Part shown: in pieces, positions 15,906 through 24,910 of the stretch
How the letters are laid out: each line of letters begins with the position of its first letter
Numbering within the stretch: the stretch's first letter is position 1
NCBI GenBank assembly: GCA_030426685.1
Contig: JAUHYC010000006.1
Coordinates: forward strand, 62,001-126,000
Direction of reading: 5' to 3'
Length of the DNA: 64,000 nt
Source: Alphaproteobacteria bacterium
GTDB lineage: Bacteria; Pseudomonadota; Alphaproteobacteria; Rhodobacterales; Rhodobacteraceae
The notes under the pieces: generated by a model
Databases searched by the model: none
Told to the model about the DNA's origin: nothing
What the model saw: only the letters and a program-made list of their open reading frames with translations
Made by a program: the position numbers and the translations under genes

Positions 15906-17570
15906 ATGGGCGATTACTATGATCTGGGTACGCATACCTGCCCTGTCACCACTTCGTCAGCCGAAGCTCAGCTTTGGTTCGACAGGGGTCTGATCTGGAC
16001 ATATGCCTATAATCACGAAGAGGCTGTAACCTGCTTTCAGCGCGCGCTTGAACACGATCCCAACTGTGCCATGGCCCATTGGGGCGTCGCCTATGCGGCT
16101 GGTCCGAACTACAACATGCCATGGTGGAGGCGCGATGATCAGGGGCGGGAAACAGCCTTGGCCACCGCCTATGACGCCACGCAAAACGCTCTGTCAACGA
16201 TGGATGGCTGTACGCCTGCCGAACAGGCCCTGATCCGCGCCCTGCCCGCACGGTATCAGCAGAGACATCCGACCGAGGACATTCAGTCATGGGATCACGA
16301 TTTCGCAGATGCCATGCGCGCGGCCTTTGCGGAACAGCCGGATCAACTGGACCTGCGCACGATCTATGTCGAATCCCTGCTGAATCTGACCCCCTGGCAG
16401 ATGTGGGACCTGAAAACCGGACAACCCGCCGATGGTGCTGCCACGTTTGAGGCGCAAGAGGCGCTGGAATGGGCAATGGCCAACGATCCGGCCGCCATGT
16501 CGCATCCCGGCCTGCTGCACCTGTATGTTCACCTGATGGAAATGTCACCGACCCCGGAAAAGGCGCTCAGGGCCGGGGACGTACTGCGCACGCTGGTACC
16601 GGATTCCGGCCATCTGATCCACATGCCCACCCATATCGATGTGCTGTGCGGCCATTATCACAACGTCGCTTACTGGAACCAGAAAGCCACCAAAGCTGAT
16701 CTGAAATATTTCGAACGCGAAGGCGCGTTCAATATCTACACCGGCTATCGTCAGCACAATTATCATTTCACCATCTACGGCTCCCTGTTTCTGGGCCAGA
16801 TGGAACCGGCCTTGCGCGCCAATCAGGGCCTGTGGGACACCACGCCCGAGGATTTGCTGCGCATCGAAAGCCCGCCCATGGCGGATTATTTCGAAAGCTA
16901 CATGGCCATGGGGCCGCATATCCTGATCCGCTTTGGCCGGTGGGAAGAGGCAAAAGCACTGAAACTGCCCAATGAGCCCGACCTCTATCGCACACTGACC
17001 GCGACGGTCCATTACGCCCGCGCAATCGCCCACGCGGCAACTGGTCAGGTGCCCGAGGCCGAAGTCGAAGAGCAACTGTTCCTTGCCGCCAGAACCTGCG
17101 TGCCCGAATCGCGGCTGCTGCACAATAACCGCGTCGTCGACCTTCTTGATATCGCAGGCGAAATGCTGCGCGGTGAAATCGAGTACCGCAAGGGCAATCT
17201 TGAGATCGCCTATGCCCACCTGCGTCGCTCGGTCGAATTGGACGACGGGCTGCCCTATGACGAACCGTGGGGATGGATGCAGCCAACTCGGCACGCTCTG
17301 GGCGCGCTGCTTTTCGAACAGGGTCATGTGGATGAGGCCGAGGCCGTCTATCGCGAAGATCTGGGTCTTGGTGGAACCCTCAGCCGCGCCTCAATCCACC
17401 CTGACAATGTCTGGAGCCTCAAGGGTTTGCACGATTGTTTGAAGGCACACGGGGAAACGGTGGAAATCAGACAGATCAAACAACGCCTCGATCTTGCCTT
17501 GGCGCGCGCAGATCGCGCGGTCGGTGCTTCGTGTTTCTGCGCTCAGGCTGCGATGAAGGCCGCCGAATGA
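15906..17570 (+). CDS. Large TPR-repeat protein
   Basis: A 554-residue soluble protein made of helical repeats. A clear TPR is near residues 22-56 (AQLWFDRGLIWTYAYNHEEA, CFQRALEHDPNCAMAHWG), and another near 420-475 (GEIEYRKGNLEIAYAHLRRS, ALGALLFEQGHVDEAEAVYR). A conserved-looking PNYNMPW segment follows the first repeat. The start at 15906 (MGDYYDLGTHTCPVTTSS) is set by AGGGGGAGG 7 nt upstream; the frame is open further 5', inside the MFS gene, but that is not coding. Its stop overlaps the next gene (ATGA). The function is unknown. Confidence 0.85.
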   Translation: MGDYYDLGTHTCPVTTSSAEAQLWFDRGLIWTYAYNHEEAVTCFQRALEHDPNCAMAHWGVAYAAGPNYNMPWWRRDDQGRETALATAYDATQNALSTMDGCTPAEQALIRALPARYQQRHPTEDIQSWDHDFADAMRAAFAEQPDQLDLRTIYVESLLNLTPWQMWDLKTGQPADGAATFEAQEALEWAMANDPAAMSHPGLLHLYVHLMEMSPTPEKALRAGDVLRTLVPDSGHLIHMPTHIDVLCGHYHNVAYWNQKATKADLKYFEREGAFNIYTGYRQHNYHFTIYGSLFLGQMEPALRANQGLWDTTPEDLLRIESPPMADYFESYMAMGPHILIRFGRWEEAKALKLPNEPDLYRTLTATVHYARAIAHAATGQVPEAEVEEQLFLAARTCVPESRLLHNNRVVDLLDIAGEMLRGEIEYRKGNLEIAYAHLRRSVELDDGLPYDEPWGWMQPTRHALGALLFEQGHVDEAEAVYREDLGLGGTLSRASIHPDNVWSLKGLHDCLKAHGETVEIRQIKQRLDLALARADRAVGASCFCAQAAMKAAE

Positions 17571-18244
17571 AATTTGCACTTCTAGCAGCAGCCGTCCTGA
17601 TAGCTGGCCCCGCCCTCGCGCAGCGTCAGAGCTTTCCACCCGTCGACGAAGCCGAGCGCGATCCCTCACTGGTCGCATTCCGCACCGACCTGCTGGCCAA
17701 AATCGCAGCGCGTGACACTGACGCCGTCGTTGCCGCCGCTTGTCCGGAAATCTATCTCAGCCATGGCAGCGCCGGTGGGCCGGAGGAATTCCGCACCAAT
17801 CTGACCGTGCCGCCGGAAACGCTTGGTGAAGAATTTCAGGATGAGGCTGCGGAGCTTCGTGATTACTACTGGTCGCGCTTACATGAAACACTTTCCCAAC
17901 CGGGGTATTTCGACGATCAGGGCGAATACTGGATGCCGCATCACTGGCAGATCACCTTGCCCGCGACGGTGGACCCTTTCACGGCCTTCTTTGTTTCGGG
18001 TGAAAGCATCACTCTGCGTCAAGCCCCGTCTCGCGGCGCGGCCATCCTCGCGTTGATCAGCCATGAAATCGTAATAGTCCCGGATTTTCAGCCCGACGAA
18101 GAATACCAGAAAATCCGACTGACCGATGGGACAACGGGCTACCTGCTGAGCGGCTTTCTGACTTCGATGGTTGGCTACCGCGCTGCATTCGTAAAATCCG
18201 AACTCGGTGAGTGGAAGCTCTGCACCTTTGTGACCGGCGACTAG
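17567..18244 (+). CDS. Secreted protein with C-terminal SH3-like domain
   Basis: A 225-residue protein with a signal peptide (MKFALLAAAVLIAGPALAQ, cleavage after ALA). The middle is helical and acidic. The last 80 residues (SGESITLRQAPSRGAAILAL to GTTGYLLSGFL) have the bacterial SH3 pattern, a domain that often binds peptidoglycan or peptides. It starts inside the stop of the TPR gene (4-bp overlap), so the two products are made together. One is cytoplasmic and one exported. I do not recognise a named family for the whole protein. Confidence 0.82.
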   Translation: MKFALLAAAVLIAGPALAQRQSFPPVDEAERDPSLVAFRTDLLAKIAARDTDAVVAAACPEIYLSHGSAGGPEEFRTNLTVPPETLGEEFQDEAAELRDYYWSRLHETLSQPGYFDDQGEYWMPHHWQITLPATVDPFTAFFVSGESITLRQAPSRGAAILALISHEIVIVPDFQPDEEYQKIRLTDGTTGYLLSGFLTSMVGYRAAFVKSELGEWKLCTFVTGD

Positions 18245-18385
18245 TGTCAGAAATCTTCTTTGGACGTCTATCAAACAAGCTTTTGGAAGCTAAGAGAGGA
18301 GGTATTTTCAATATTTAGCTAACTTTCTATTGTTGATGTACTCAATCTGGCATTTGGGCTGAACTAACAAATAAGGAGAAATAAA

Positions 18386-18696
18386 TTGGGCGCTTCAGAA
18401 GAACTCGCGAAATTCGGTCGACTTGCCGCTACCAACCCAAACCTTATGAAGTCATTTGGCGCATTCGATGCCGCGGCAATGGCAGACGGGGCATTGTCGA
18501 AAAAACCAAGGAACTAATTGCTGTTGCCGTCGCACTTACGACGCAATGCCAATATTGCCTCACGATTCACACTGAATACGCTCGTGAAGCGGGCGCGACG
18601 GATGAAGAGTTGGCAGAGGTAACTTACGTTGCAGCGGCGCTCAGGGCCGGTGCCGCAGTCATCCATGGCGTTAACAAAGTTCTTCCGCCGGAATAA
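18386..18696 (+). pseudogene. AhpD-like carboxymuconolactone decarboxylase-family gene, frameshifted
   Basis: An AGGAGA site precedes a TTG start. The frame reads LGASEELAKFGRLAATNP through MADGALSKK, then hits a stop at 18515-18517. If one base is re-read in the run of six A at 18500-18505, translation continues TKELIAVAVALTTQCQYCL, TIHTEYAREAGATDEELAEV and stops at 18694-18696. CQYCxxxH is the AhpD-type redox motif. The restored protein would be about 103 residues, normal for this family. The cause may be a real mutation, a sequencing error in the homopolymer, or slippage. The surrounding DNA is AT-rich and lies beside a transposase remnant. Confidence 0.75.
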
Positions 18697-18747
18697 GAAA
18701 CCAATGTTTCCCCAATATTTCGAAACACTTGGCAGATATCCAACTGA

Positions 18748-18906
18748 GCCGTGTTGGCGAAAGGCATGCGCACCGAGGCGCCCGCGTGGTTCAGGTTAGG
18801 ATCCGCTAAGGGCCTTGCTTTCCGGTACGACAAAACCGCCGAAAGCAACCCTGGCTTCTTCAACATCGCTTCAATCAGGCTCTGCATCCGCCATTTGTCG
18901 ACCTGA
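18748..18906 (+). mobile_element. IS5-family transposase C-terminal remnant
   Basis: A 52-codon frame ending at 18904-18906 contains WFRLGSAKGLAFRYDKTAES and NPGFFNIASIRLCIRHLST. The RYDKTA..F.GF.NIAS.RL..RHL pattern is the C-terminal end of IS5-group DDE transposases, including the final helix. No upstream catalytic region and no terminal inverted repeat were found, so this is a scar of a lost element. It lies just downstream of the frameshifted AhpD-like gene and 1 bp from the end of mfd. Confidence 0.55.
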
Positions 18907-18907
18907 C

Positions 18908-21900
18908 CTAGGTCTTTGCCTTCTTCTTTTCAGCCACAACCTTTTCGGCAAGGTCACGGGCGATGGCGAAGGCCCCTTTAATCTTGTCGCTGTCCTTCTT
19001 CCAGTCCCGGCGCACTATGATTTTGTTGTCCTTGACCTTGGCCAGCCCACGTTGGTTCTGAATGAACTCGACCAGGCCCTGAGGTGAAGCGAACTTGTCA
19101 TTGTGGAACTGAATCGTCGCACCTTTTGGTCCGCCATCCAGCTTGGCGATCCCTGCCCGCTTGCACATCGCCTTGATCCGCACGACCAACATCAGAGTGT
19201 TGACCTCTTTCGGCAGCGCACCAAACCGGTCGATCAGTTCGGCGGCGAAGCCCTCCAACTCGACCTTGGTCGACAGCGACGACAGGCGACGATAGAGGCC
19301 CAGACGCACATCCAGATCAGGCACATAATCCTCGGGGATCAGAACCGGCACACCCAGATTGATCTGCGGTGCCCATTGGTCGTCGGCGTCTGACAGCCCC
19401 TCCATCTCGCCAGCCCTGATCTTGGCAATCGCCTCTTCCAGCATCGACTGGTAGAGCTCATATCCCACATCGCGCATCTGGCCGGATTGTTCCTCGCCCA
19501 GAAGATTGCCCGCGCCGCGAATATCCAGATCCTGCGAGGCCAGCGTGAATCCGGCCCCCAGCGTATCGAGAGAGCCAAGCACGCGCAGTCGTTTTTCAGC
19601 AGTGGCCGTCAGCCGCGCGCGCGGTTTGGTGGTCAGATAGGCATAGGCGCGGGTTTTCGACCGCCCCACCCGACCGCGAATTTGATACAGCTGCGCAAGG
19701 CCGAACATATCCGCCCGATGCACAACCATCGTGTTGGCAGTCGGGATATCAAGCCCGCTTTCCACAATCGTCGTGGCCAGCAGAACGTCGTATTTACCGT
19801 CGTAAAACGCGTTCATCCGGTCATCAAGCTCACCCGCAGCCATCTGCCCGTGTGCGACCACGTAGGATAATTCAGGCAACTGCTCTTTCAGGAATTCCTC
19901 GATCTCAGGCAGGTCCGAGATACGCGGCACCACGTAAAAACTCTGCCCGCCGCGGTAGTGCTCGCGCAGCAAAGCCTCGCGGATGGTGACCGCGTCGAAC
20001 TCGCTAACATAAGTACGGATCGCCAACCGGTCGATGGGTGGCGTGCCGATGATCGATAGATCACGCACCCCGGTCAGCGATAATTGCAAAGTTCGTGGGA
20101 TCGGTGTCGCTGTCAGGGTTAGGACGTGCACATCCGAACGCAGCTGTTTCAGGCGCTCTTTGTGGCCGACACCGAAATGCTGTTCCTCGTCGATGATCAG
20201 CAGGCCCAGATTATTGAACCGTATCCCTTTTGCCAGCAACGCATGGGTGCCGATCACGATATCTACAGTGCCCCGCGCCAACCCATCGCGGGTTTGTTGC
20301 GCTTCTTTAGCCGAGACAAAGCGCGAAAGTTGGCGCACCTCCAGCGGAAAGCCCCGGAAACGGTCCTTGAAACTGGCCGCGTGCTGACGCGCCAGCAGCG
20401 TGGTCGGCGCGATAACTGCCACCTGAACGCCCGACATCGCCGCGACAAAGGCAGCGCGCATGGCGACCTCGGTCTTGCCAAAGCCCACATCGCCGCAAAT
20501 CAAGCGATCCATTGGCGCGCCGGAATGCATGTCCTCCATGACTTCTGAAATGGCCCGCAACTGATCGTCGGTCTCTTGATACGGGAACCGCGCGCTGAAC
20601 TCCTCCCACGCGTGCGGCGGCGGGTCCATGACCGGCGCCTTGCGCAAGGCGCGCTCGGCGGCGATACGGATCAGCTTGTCCGCCATCTCGCGGATGCGCT
20701 CTTTCAGCTTGGCTTTCTTGGCCTGCCATGCGCCACCGCCCAGACGATCAAGAAGCCCTTCGTCATGACCGTATTTCGACAGCAGTTCGATGTTTTCGAC
20801 CGGCAGATACAGCTTGGACTGTTCCGCGTATTCCAGCAGCAAGCATTCATGCGCCGCTCCGGCGGCGGTAACCACCTCCATTCCCTGATAGCGCCCGATC
20901 CCATGATCCACATGCACCACCAGATCGCCAGGGCTGAGCGACTGGGTCTCGGTCAGGAAGTTCTCGGCCTTGCGGCGCTTCTTGGGTTGTCGGATCAGGC
21001 GGTCGCCCAGCACGTCTTGTTCGGCGATCACAGTCAGGTCGGGTGTTTCAAAGCCGTGTTCCAACGCCCAGACGGCCAGATGCAGACCGCGTTTGCCGAT
21101 GCGGGTGCCATTGGTCACGGGAATCGCCTCAGCCAGCCCCTCATCCTCGATCAGCCCGGTCAATCGTTCACGAGCGCCTTCGGAGTAAGAGGCAATGAGG
21201 ACCGGCCCTTTGGTCATCTTGTCGGTGATATGGCTGGCCAAAGCACCGAACAGACTGACGCTTTCCTGCTGGCGTTCTGGGGCAAAGTTGCGCCCGATCC
21301 GCCCGCCCGCGTCGATCACACCCGGCCCACTCGCCTGCGGCAGAGGGCTGAATTGCAGCACTCGCCGATCTCCTACCGCCTGCTCCCATGCTTTGTCATC
21401 CAGATACAGCAATCCCGGCGGTGTCGGTTTATAGACGGTATCCATGCGCGAGCGGTTCTCGATTGCCAGCCTACGCGTTTCATATTGATCTTCAATGCTC
21501 TCCCACCGCGCCAGCCGTGCGGGTGTCACCTGATCATCCAATGAGATCGTGGCGTCGGGCAGATAATCGAAAAGCGTCTCCAGCTTCTCGTGGAAAAACG
21601 GCAACCAATGCTCGATCCCCTGATGTTTGCGGCCTGCGCTAACGGCCTCATACAGCGGGTCGTCAGTACCCGCCGCCCCGAACTCAATGCGATAGTTCTG
21701 CCGGAACCGGGTGATCGCGGCCTCGTCCAGAATAACTTCCGAGACCGGGGCCAACTCAACCACATCCAGCTTCTCGGTCGTCCGTTGTGACACCGGGTCG
21801 AACCGGCGCGCACCGTCCAGAACATCACCGAACAGATCCAAACGGACTGGCCCGGTTTCTCCGGGTGGAAAGATGTCTATGATCCCGCCCCGAATGGCAT

Positions 21901-22363
21901 AATCGCCCGGCTCCATCACGGTCGGACTTTGGGTGAAGCCCATACGGACCAGAAAGTTCCGCAATGCGTCTTCATCGATGCGTTGATCGACGCGCGCCGT
22001 AAACGCGGCCTCGCGCAGGACCGCGCGCGCAGGCACGCGTTGGGTCGCTGCATTCAACGTCGTCAACAGCACGAATTTCTGCGGCATCTGATGTACCAGC
22101 GCCGCCAGCGTGGCCACCCGCGCCGCCGAAATATCTGCGTTGGGCGATACCCGGTCATACGGCAGACAATCCCACCCCGGGAAGACAAAGACTGGCATAT
22201 CGGGCGCAAAAAAGGCCAATGCTGAACGCATTGCCTCCATCCGCTTGTCATCGCGGGCGACATGACATACGGGACCGCCCAATCGCGCGACCTCGTTCAG
22301 GACAAGCTGCGCGTCAAACCCCTCAGGGGCGCCGCCGACTGTTACGTGGTTCGGAGCCTTCAT
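18908..22363 (-). CDS. mfd: Transcription-repair coupling factor Mfd
   Basis: DNA translocase that removes RNA polymerase stalled at lesions and recruits UvrA. The 1151-residue length is standard. The N-terminal third is the UvrB-like module (for example DYAIRGGIIDIFPPGETGPV). The polymerase-interacting domain is near residues 480-545 (GDLVVHVDHGIGRYQGME). The RecG-like motor has Walker A GDVGFGKTEVAMRAAF and the DEEQ box IDEEQHFGVGHKE. The C-terminal TRCF domain follows (DYVPDLDVRLGLYRRLSSL). The C-terminus is lysine-rich. A 175-residue membrane-protein gene ends 20 bp upstream on the same strand, so the two may share a transcript. Confidence 0.97.
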   Translation of the reverse strand: MKAPNHVTVGGAPEGFDAQLVLNEVARLGGPVCHVARDDKRMEAMRSALAFFAPDMPVFVFPGWDCLPYDRVSPNADISAARVATLAALVHQMPQKFVLLTTLNAATQRVPARAVLREAAFTARVDQRIDEDALRNFLVRMGFTQSPTVMEPGDYAIRGGIIDIFPPGETGPVRLDLFGDVLDGARRFDPVSQRTTEKLDVVELAPVSEVILDEAAITRFRQNYRIEFGAAGTDDPLYEAVSAGRKHQGIEHWLPFFHEKLETLFDYLPDATISLDDQVTPARLARWESIEDQYETRRLAIENRSRMDTVYKPTPPGLLYLDDKAWEQAVGDRRVLQFSPLPQASGPGVIDAGGRIGRNFAPERQQESVSLFGALASHITDKMTKGPVLIASYSEGARERLTGLIEDEGLAEAIPVTNGTRIGKRGLHLAVWALEHGFETPDLTVIAEQDVLGDRLIRQPKKRRKAENFLTETQSLSPGDLVVHVDHGIGRYQGMEVVTAAGAAHECLLLEYAEQSKLYLPVENIELLSKYGHDEGLLDRLGGGAWQAKKAKLKERIREMADKLIRIAAERALRKAPVMDPPPHAWEEFSARFPYQETDDQLRAISEVMEDMHSGAPMDRLICGDVGFGKTEVAMRAAFVAAMSGVQVAVIAPTTLLARQHAASFKDRFRGFPLEVRQLSRFVSAKEAQQTRDGLARGTVDIVIGTHALLAKGIRFNNLGLLIIDEEQHFGVGHKERLKQLRSDVHVLTLTATPIPRTLQLSLTGVRDLSIIGTPPIDRLAIRTYVSEFDAVTIREALLREHYRGGQSFYVVPRISDLPEIEEFLKEQLPELSYVVAHGQMAAGELDDRMNAFYDGKYDVLLATTIVESGLDIPTANTMVVHRADMFGLAQLYQIRGRVGRSKTRAYAYLTTKPRARLTATAEKRLRVLGSLDTLGAGFTLASQDLDIRGAGNLLGEEQSGQMRDVGYELYQSMLEEAIAKIRAGEMEGLSDADDQWAPQINLGVPVLIPEDYVPDLDVRLGLYRRLSSLSTKVELEGFAAELIDRFGALPKEVNTLMLVVRIKAMCKRAGIAKLDGGPKGATIQFHNDKFASPQGLVEFIQNQRGLAKVKDNKIIVRRDWKKDSDKIKGAFAIARDLAEKVVAEKKKAKT

Positions 22364-22382
22364 TCCCTCGCCCTTTCAGAAA

Positions 22383-22910
22383 TCACCAGCCCAGGATGCC
22401 GATCGAGAAGTTCTGGTACATGCCCCACAGCGAGGTGATCAAGATCGAAATCATCCCGATGATCTGAGTATAGATCCGGCATCGCGTCAGCGTTTTTGAT
22501 ACGATCTCAAGCGTTGCTTCCTGCTGACGCAACCGCCGCGCCGCGACGATATTGACCAACATGACGAAACACAAAGGAAACAACAGCAGAAATACGGCCT
22601 GCGCGAACTCAAGTCCGTAATAGAAGCCCGTGATTGCCAGCCCGGTAAAGATGAAACAACTCAGGGCAAATATAACAAGCCCCGAGACATCGACGATATA
22701 GAGCAGCCGGTTCACATTGATGCGAACGATATCCAGCAGATCCTGTTCCGACTGCCCCCCAACCCGGCGCGCGCGCACAACAAGATCGTAAGGCACCCCC
22801 ATCGCCCAATGGCTGGCCGACGACCACAGCGCAGCGAGCCCGATCCAGTACCACAGATTCGAAAAGCTCCGCATGTCGATGAGTTCGAAAATCGAAGAGT
22901 ATATGTCCAA
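22383..22910 (-). CDS. Conserved membrane protein upstream of mfd, unknown function
   Basis: A 175-residue protein with about four hydrophobic segments (approximately residues 16-40, 70-95, 98-122 and 148-168). The N-terminus MDIYSSIFELIDMRSFSNLW looks conserved rather than random, and the loop VVRARRVGGQSEQDLLDIVR is charged. I do not recognise a characterised family; similar proteins occur in Rhodobacterales under vague names. It is read leftward and is separated from mfd by 20 bp, so co-transcription is likely. The gene diverges from hemB. Confidence 0.75.
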   Translation of the reverse strand: MDIYSSIFELIDMRSFSNLWYWIGLAALWSSASHWAMGVPYDLVVRARRVGGQSEQDLLDIVRINVNRLLYIVDVSGLVIFALSCFIFTGLAITGFYYGLEFAQAVFLLLFPLCFVMLVNIVAARRLRQQEATLEIVSKTLTRCRIYTQIIGMISILITSLWGMYQNFSIGILGW

Positions 22911-23030
22911 GCGTCAGCCCTTTGTTCACCGTCCGCAGGGACCCTCATCGCACCGACGCGTCCATTGTTACCCTTGAGACTACCGGGAATTCATGCCACC
23001 CAATGCGCAATTGTTCAAGGAGAGCGCGCC

Positions 23031-24029
23031 ATGAAACCGACCATCGCCCCTTATCCCCTGACCCGGTTCCGCCGGGCGCGGCAATCCGAGGCGATCCGTG
23101 GGCTGGTCCGTGAGAATACTCTGACCGCGCAAGATTTTATTTGGCCCGTGTTCGTGCGCGACGGGGAAGGCATCGAAGAACCCGTGCCCTCGATGCCCGG
23201 CGTTGTGCGGCGCTCGGTCGATCTGGTCGCCAAAGCCGCCATTGAGGCGCAGGCGCTTGGCATCCCAGCAATCTGCATCTTTCCTTATACCGATCCCAGT
23301 CTCAAGACCGAGGATTGTGCCGAAGCTTGGAACCCGGACAATCTGTCAAACCGCGCCATCCGGGCGATCAAGGCCGCTGCGCCTGATATCGCTGTGATGA
23401 CCGATGTGGCGCTGGATCCCTACAACATCAACGGTCATGACGGTTATGTCGTCGATGGCGAGATCGTGAATGACGAGACGGTTGAAGCGCTGGTGAAGAT
23501 GACACTGGCACAAGCCGAGGCCGGGGCCGACATCATTGGCCCGTCTGACATGATGGATGGTCGCATCGGTGCGATGCGCCGCGCACTTGAGGCTGCCGGG
23601 CATCACGATGTCATGATCCTTAGCTATGCCGCCAAATACGCAAGCGCTTTCTATGGTCCGTTCCGCGATGCCGTGGGGGCCTCAGGTGCGCTGACCGGCG
23701 ACAAGAAAACCTACCAGATGGACCCGGCCAATTCGAACGAGGCGCTGCGTCTGATCGAACGCGACCTGACCGAGGGTGCGGATATGGTGATGATCAAGCC
23801 GGGCATGCCGTATCTGGACATTTGCCGTCGGGTAAAGGACAGCTTCGGCGCACCGACTTATGCCTATCAGGTGTCCGGCGAATACGCTATGATTCAGGCG
23901 GCAGCGCAGAACGGTTGGATCGATGGCAAAAAGGTGATGCTGGAAAGCCTGCTGGCCTTCAAACGCGCCGGTTGCGATGGAATCCTGACCTACTTTGCAC
24001 CCGAGGCTGCACGCATCCTGCAGGGCTAA
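23031..24029 (+). CDS. hemB: Delta-aminolevulinic acid dehydratase (porphobilinogen synthase)
   Basis: Condenses two 5-aminolevulinate molecules to porphobilinogen in tetrapyrrole synthesis. The 332-residue protein begins PYPLTRFRRAR. It has the catalytic lysines in MILSYAAKYASAFYGPFRD and MVMIKPGMPYLDI. The metal-site loop reads DVALDPYNINGHDGY, with Asp/Ala in place of the cysteines of zinc enzymes. This is therefore the magnesium-type or metal-independent class common in alphaproteobacteria. The ATG at 23031 follows AAGGAGAG. It is transcribed alone, divergent from the mfd unit. With ctaA at 1.5 kb it is one of two heme-pathway genes in the window. Confidence 0.96.
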   Translation: MKPTIAPYPLTRFRRARQSEAIRGLVRENTLTAQDFIWPVFVRDGEGIEEPVPSMPGVVRRSVDLVAKAAIEAQALGIPAICIFPYTDPSLKTEDCAEAWNPDNLSNRAIRAIKAAAPDIAVMTDVALDPYNINGHDGYVVDGEIVNDETVEALVKMTLAQAEAGADIIGPSDMMDGRIGAMRRALEAAGHHDVMILSYAAKYASAFYGPFRDAVGASGALTGDKKTYQMDPANSNEALRLIERDLTEGADMVMIKPGMPYLDICRRVKDSFGAPTYAYQVSGEYAMIQAAAQNGWIDGKKVMLESLLAFKRAGCDGILTYFAPEAARILQG

Positions 24030-24172
24030 CACCTCAGATTGTCGCAATTTTTCGCCGATTTGCTGCGCCTGCGGCATAGCTTTCCCGTGACACTCGGGCG
24101 CAATCGGCGTATTCTTGCACACAAGATCGGGAACACCCGACATTTCAGGCACATATACAGAGACAGAGAAAC

Positions 24173-24745
24173 ATGAGCAGTTCCAACTCCCCCCGACTGA
24201 GCCGTCGTGGCTTTGCTTTTGGCATGGCCGGGCTGACGCTGACCGCCGCATGCGGAAACGGCGTTGGCAATACCAATGCGACAAAGCTCGATGCCCGCGT
24301 CGATGCCACGCTGAACGAAATGTACAGCAAATATCCCAACACTGTTGAGATCGCCAACAAGGCTAACGGTATGCTGATCATGCCGCTGATCACCGAGGCC
24401 GGATTCATTTTCGGCGGCGCCTATGGCCAGGGTGCGTTGAGGATTCAGGGCGCAACGGTCGACTATTATTCCGCCGTGTCCGGCAGCGCGGGCCTGCAGA
24501 TCGGCGCACAGCAATATGCGCATGTGTTGTTCTTCATGACCGAAGAGGCGCTGAACGATTTCCGCCGTTCCAGTGGTTGGACCGCCGGGGCCGATATCGG
24601 CTATGTCGTCGATGCCACGGGTGAGTCGATTTCGACCGACACCAATCAGCTGCGCAAACCGGTTCTTGCCGCTGTCTTCGGTCAGGCAGGTCTGAAGTTC
24701 GGGGCCACGGTTGAGGGCACCAAATACACGCGCATCATCCCCTGA
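24173..24745 (+). CDS. SYLF/YSC84-domain lipoprotein with twin-arginine signal
   Basis: A 190-residue protein. The N-terminus has SRRGFAFG (residues 10-17, twin-arginine type), a hydrophobic stretch and a lipobox ending LTAAC (Cys27). It is therefore probably exported folded by Tat and anchored by lipid. The rest is a SYLF (Ysc84-like) lipid-binding domain, with KANGMLIMPLITEAGFIFGG, VDYYSAVSGSAGLQIGAQ and GQAGLKFGATVEGTKYTRI. Eukaryotic SYLF domains bind phosphoinositides; the bacterial role is not known. It is followed by a strong hairpin, so it appears to be a single-gene unit. Confidence 0.87.
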   Translation: MSSSNSPRLSRRGFAFGMAGLTLTAACGNGVGNTNATKLDARVDATLNEMYSKYPNTVEIANKANGMLIMPLITEAGFIFGGAYGQGALRIQGATVDYYSAVSGSAGLQIGAQQYAHVLFFMTEEALNDFRRSSGWTAGADIGYVVDATGESISTDTNQLRKPVLAAVFGQAGLKFGATVEGTKYTRIIP

Positions 24746-24774
24746 TCTCTCGCAATACCACCCTCCCCTCTGAC

Positions 24775-24809
24775 GAGCCCTGCTACATCTTGTGGCGGGG
24801 CTCTGAGTT
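24775..24809 (+). terminator. Terminator-like hairpin after the SYLF gene
   Basis: A 13-bp stem (24775-24787 with 24791-24803) includes G-T pairs and has a 3-nt loop. It is followed by TGAGTTTTGG. The stem is strong but the T-tract is short and offset. It begins 29 bp after the stop codon. Confidence 0.6.
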
Positions 24810-24910
24810 TTGGTGGAAATACACAAATTCAGGTAGCATTCCTCTTTCGGTCGGACTGGGGTTCCAGTAACCTCGGGCCAAACGGAATGTGCAGATAACG
24901 TGGGGCGCGG

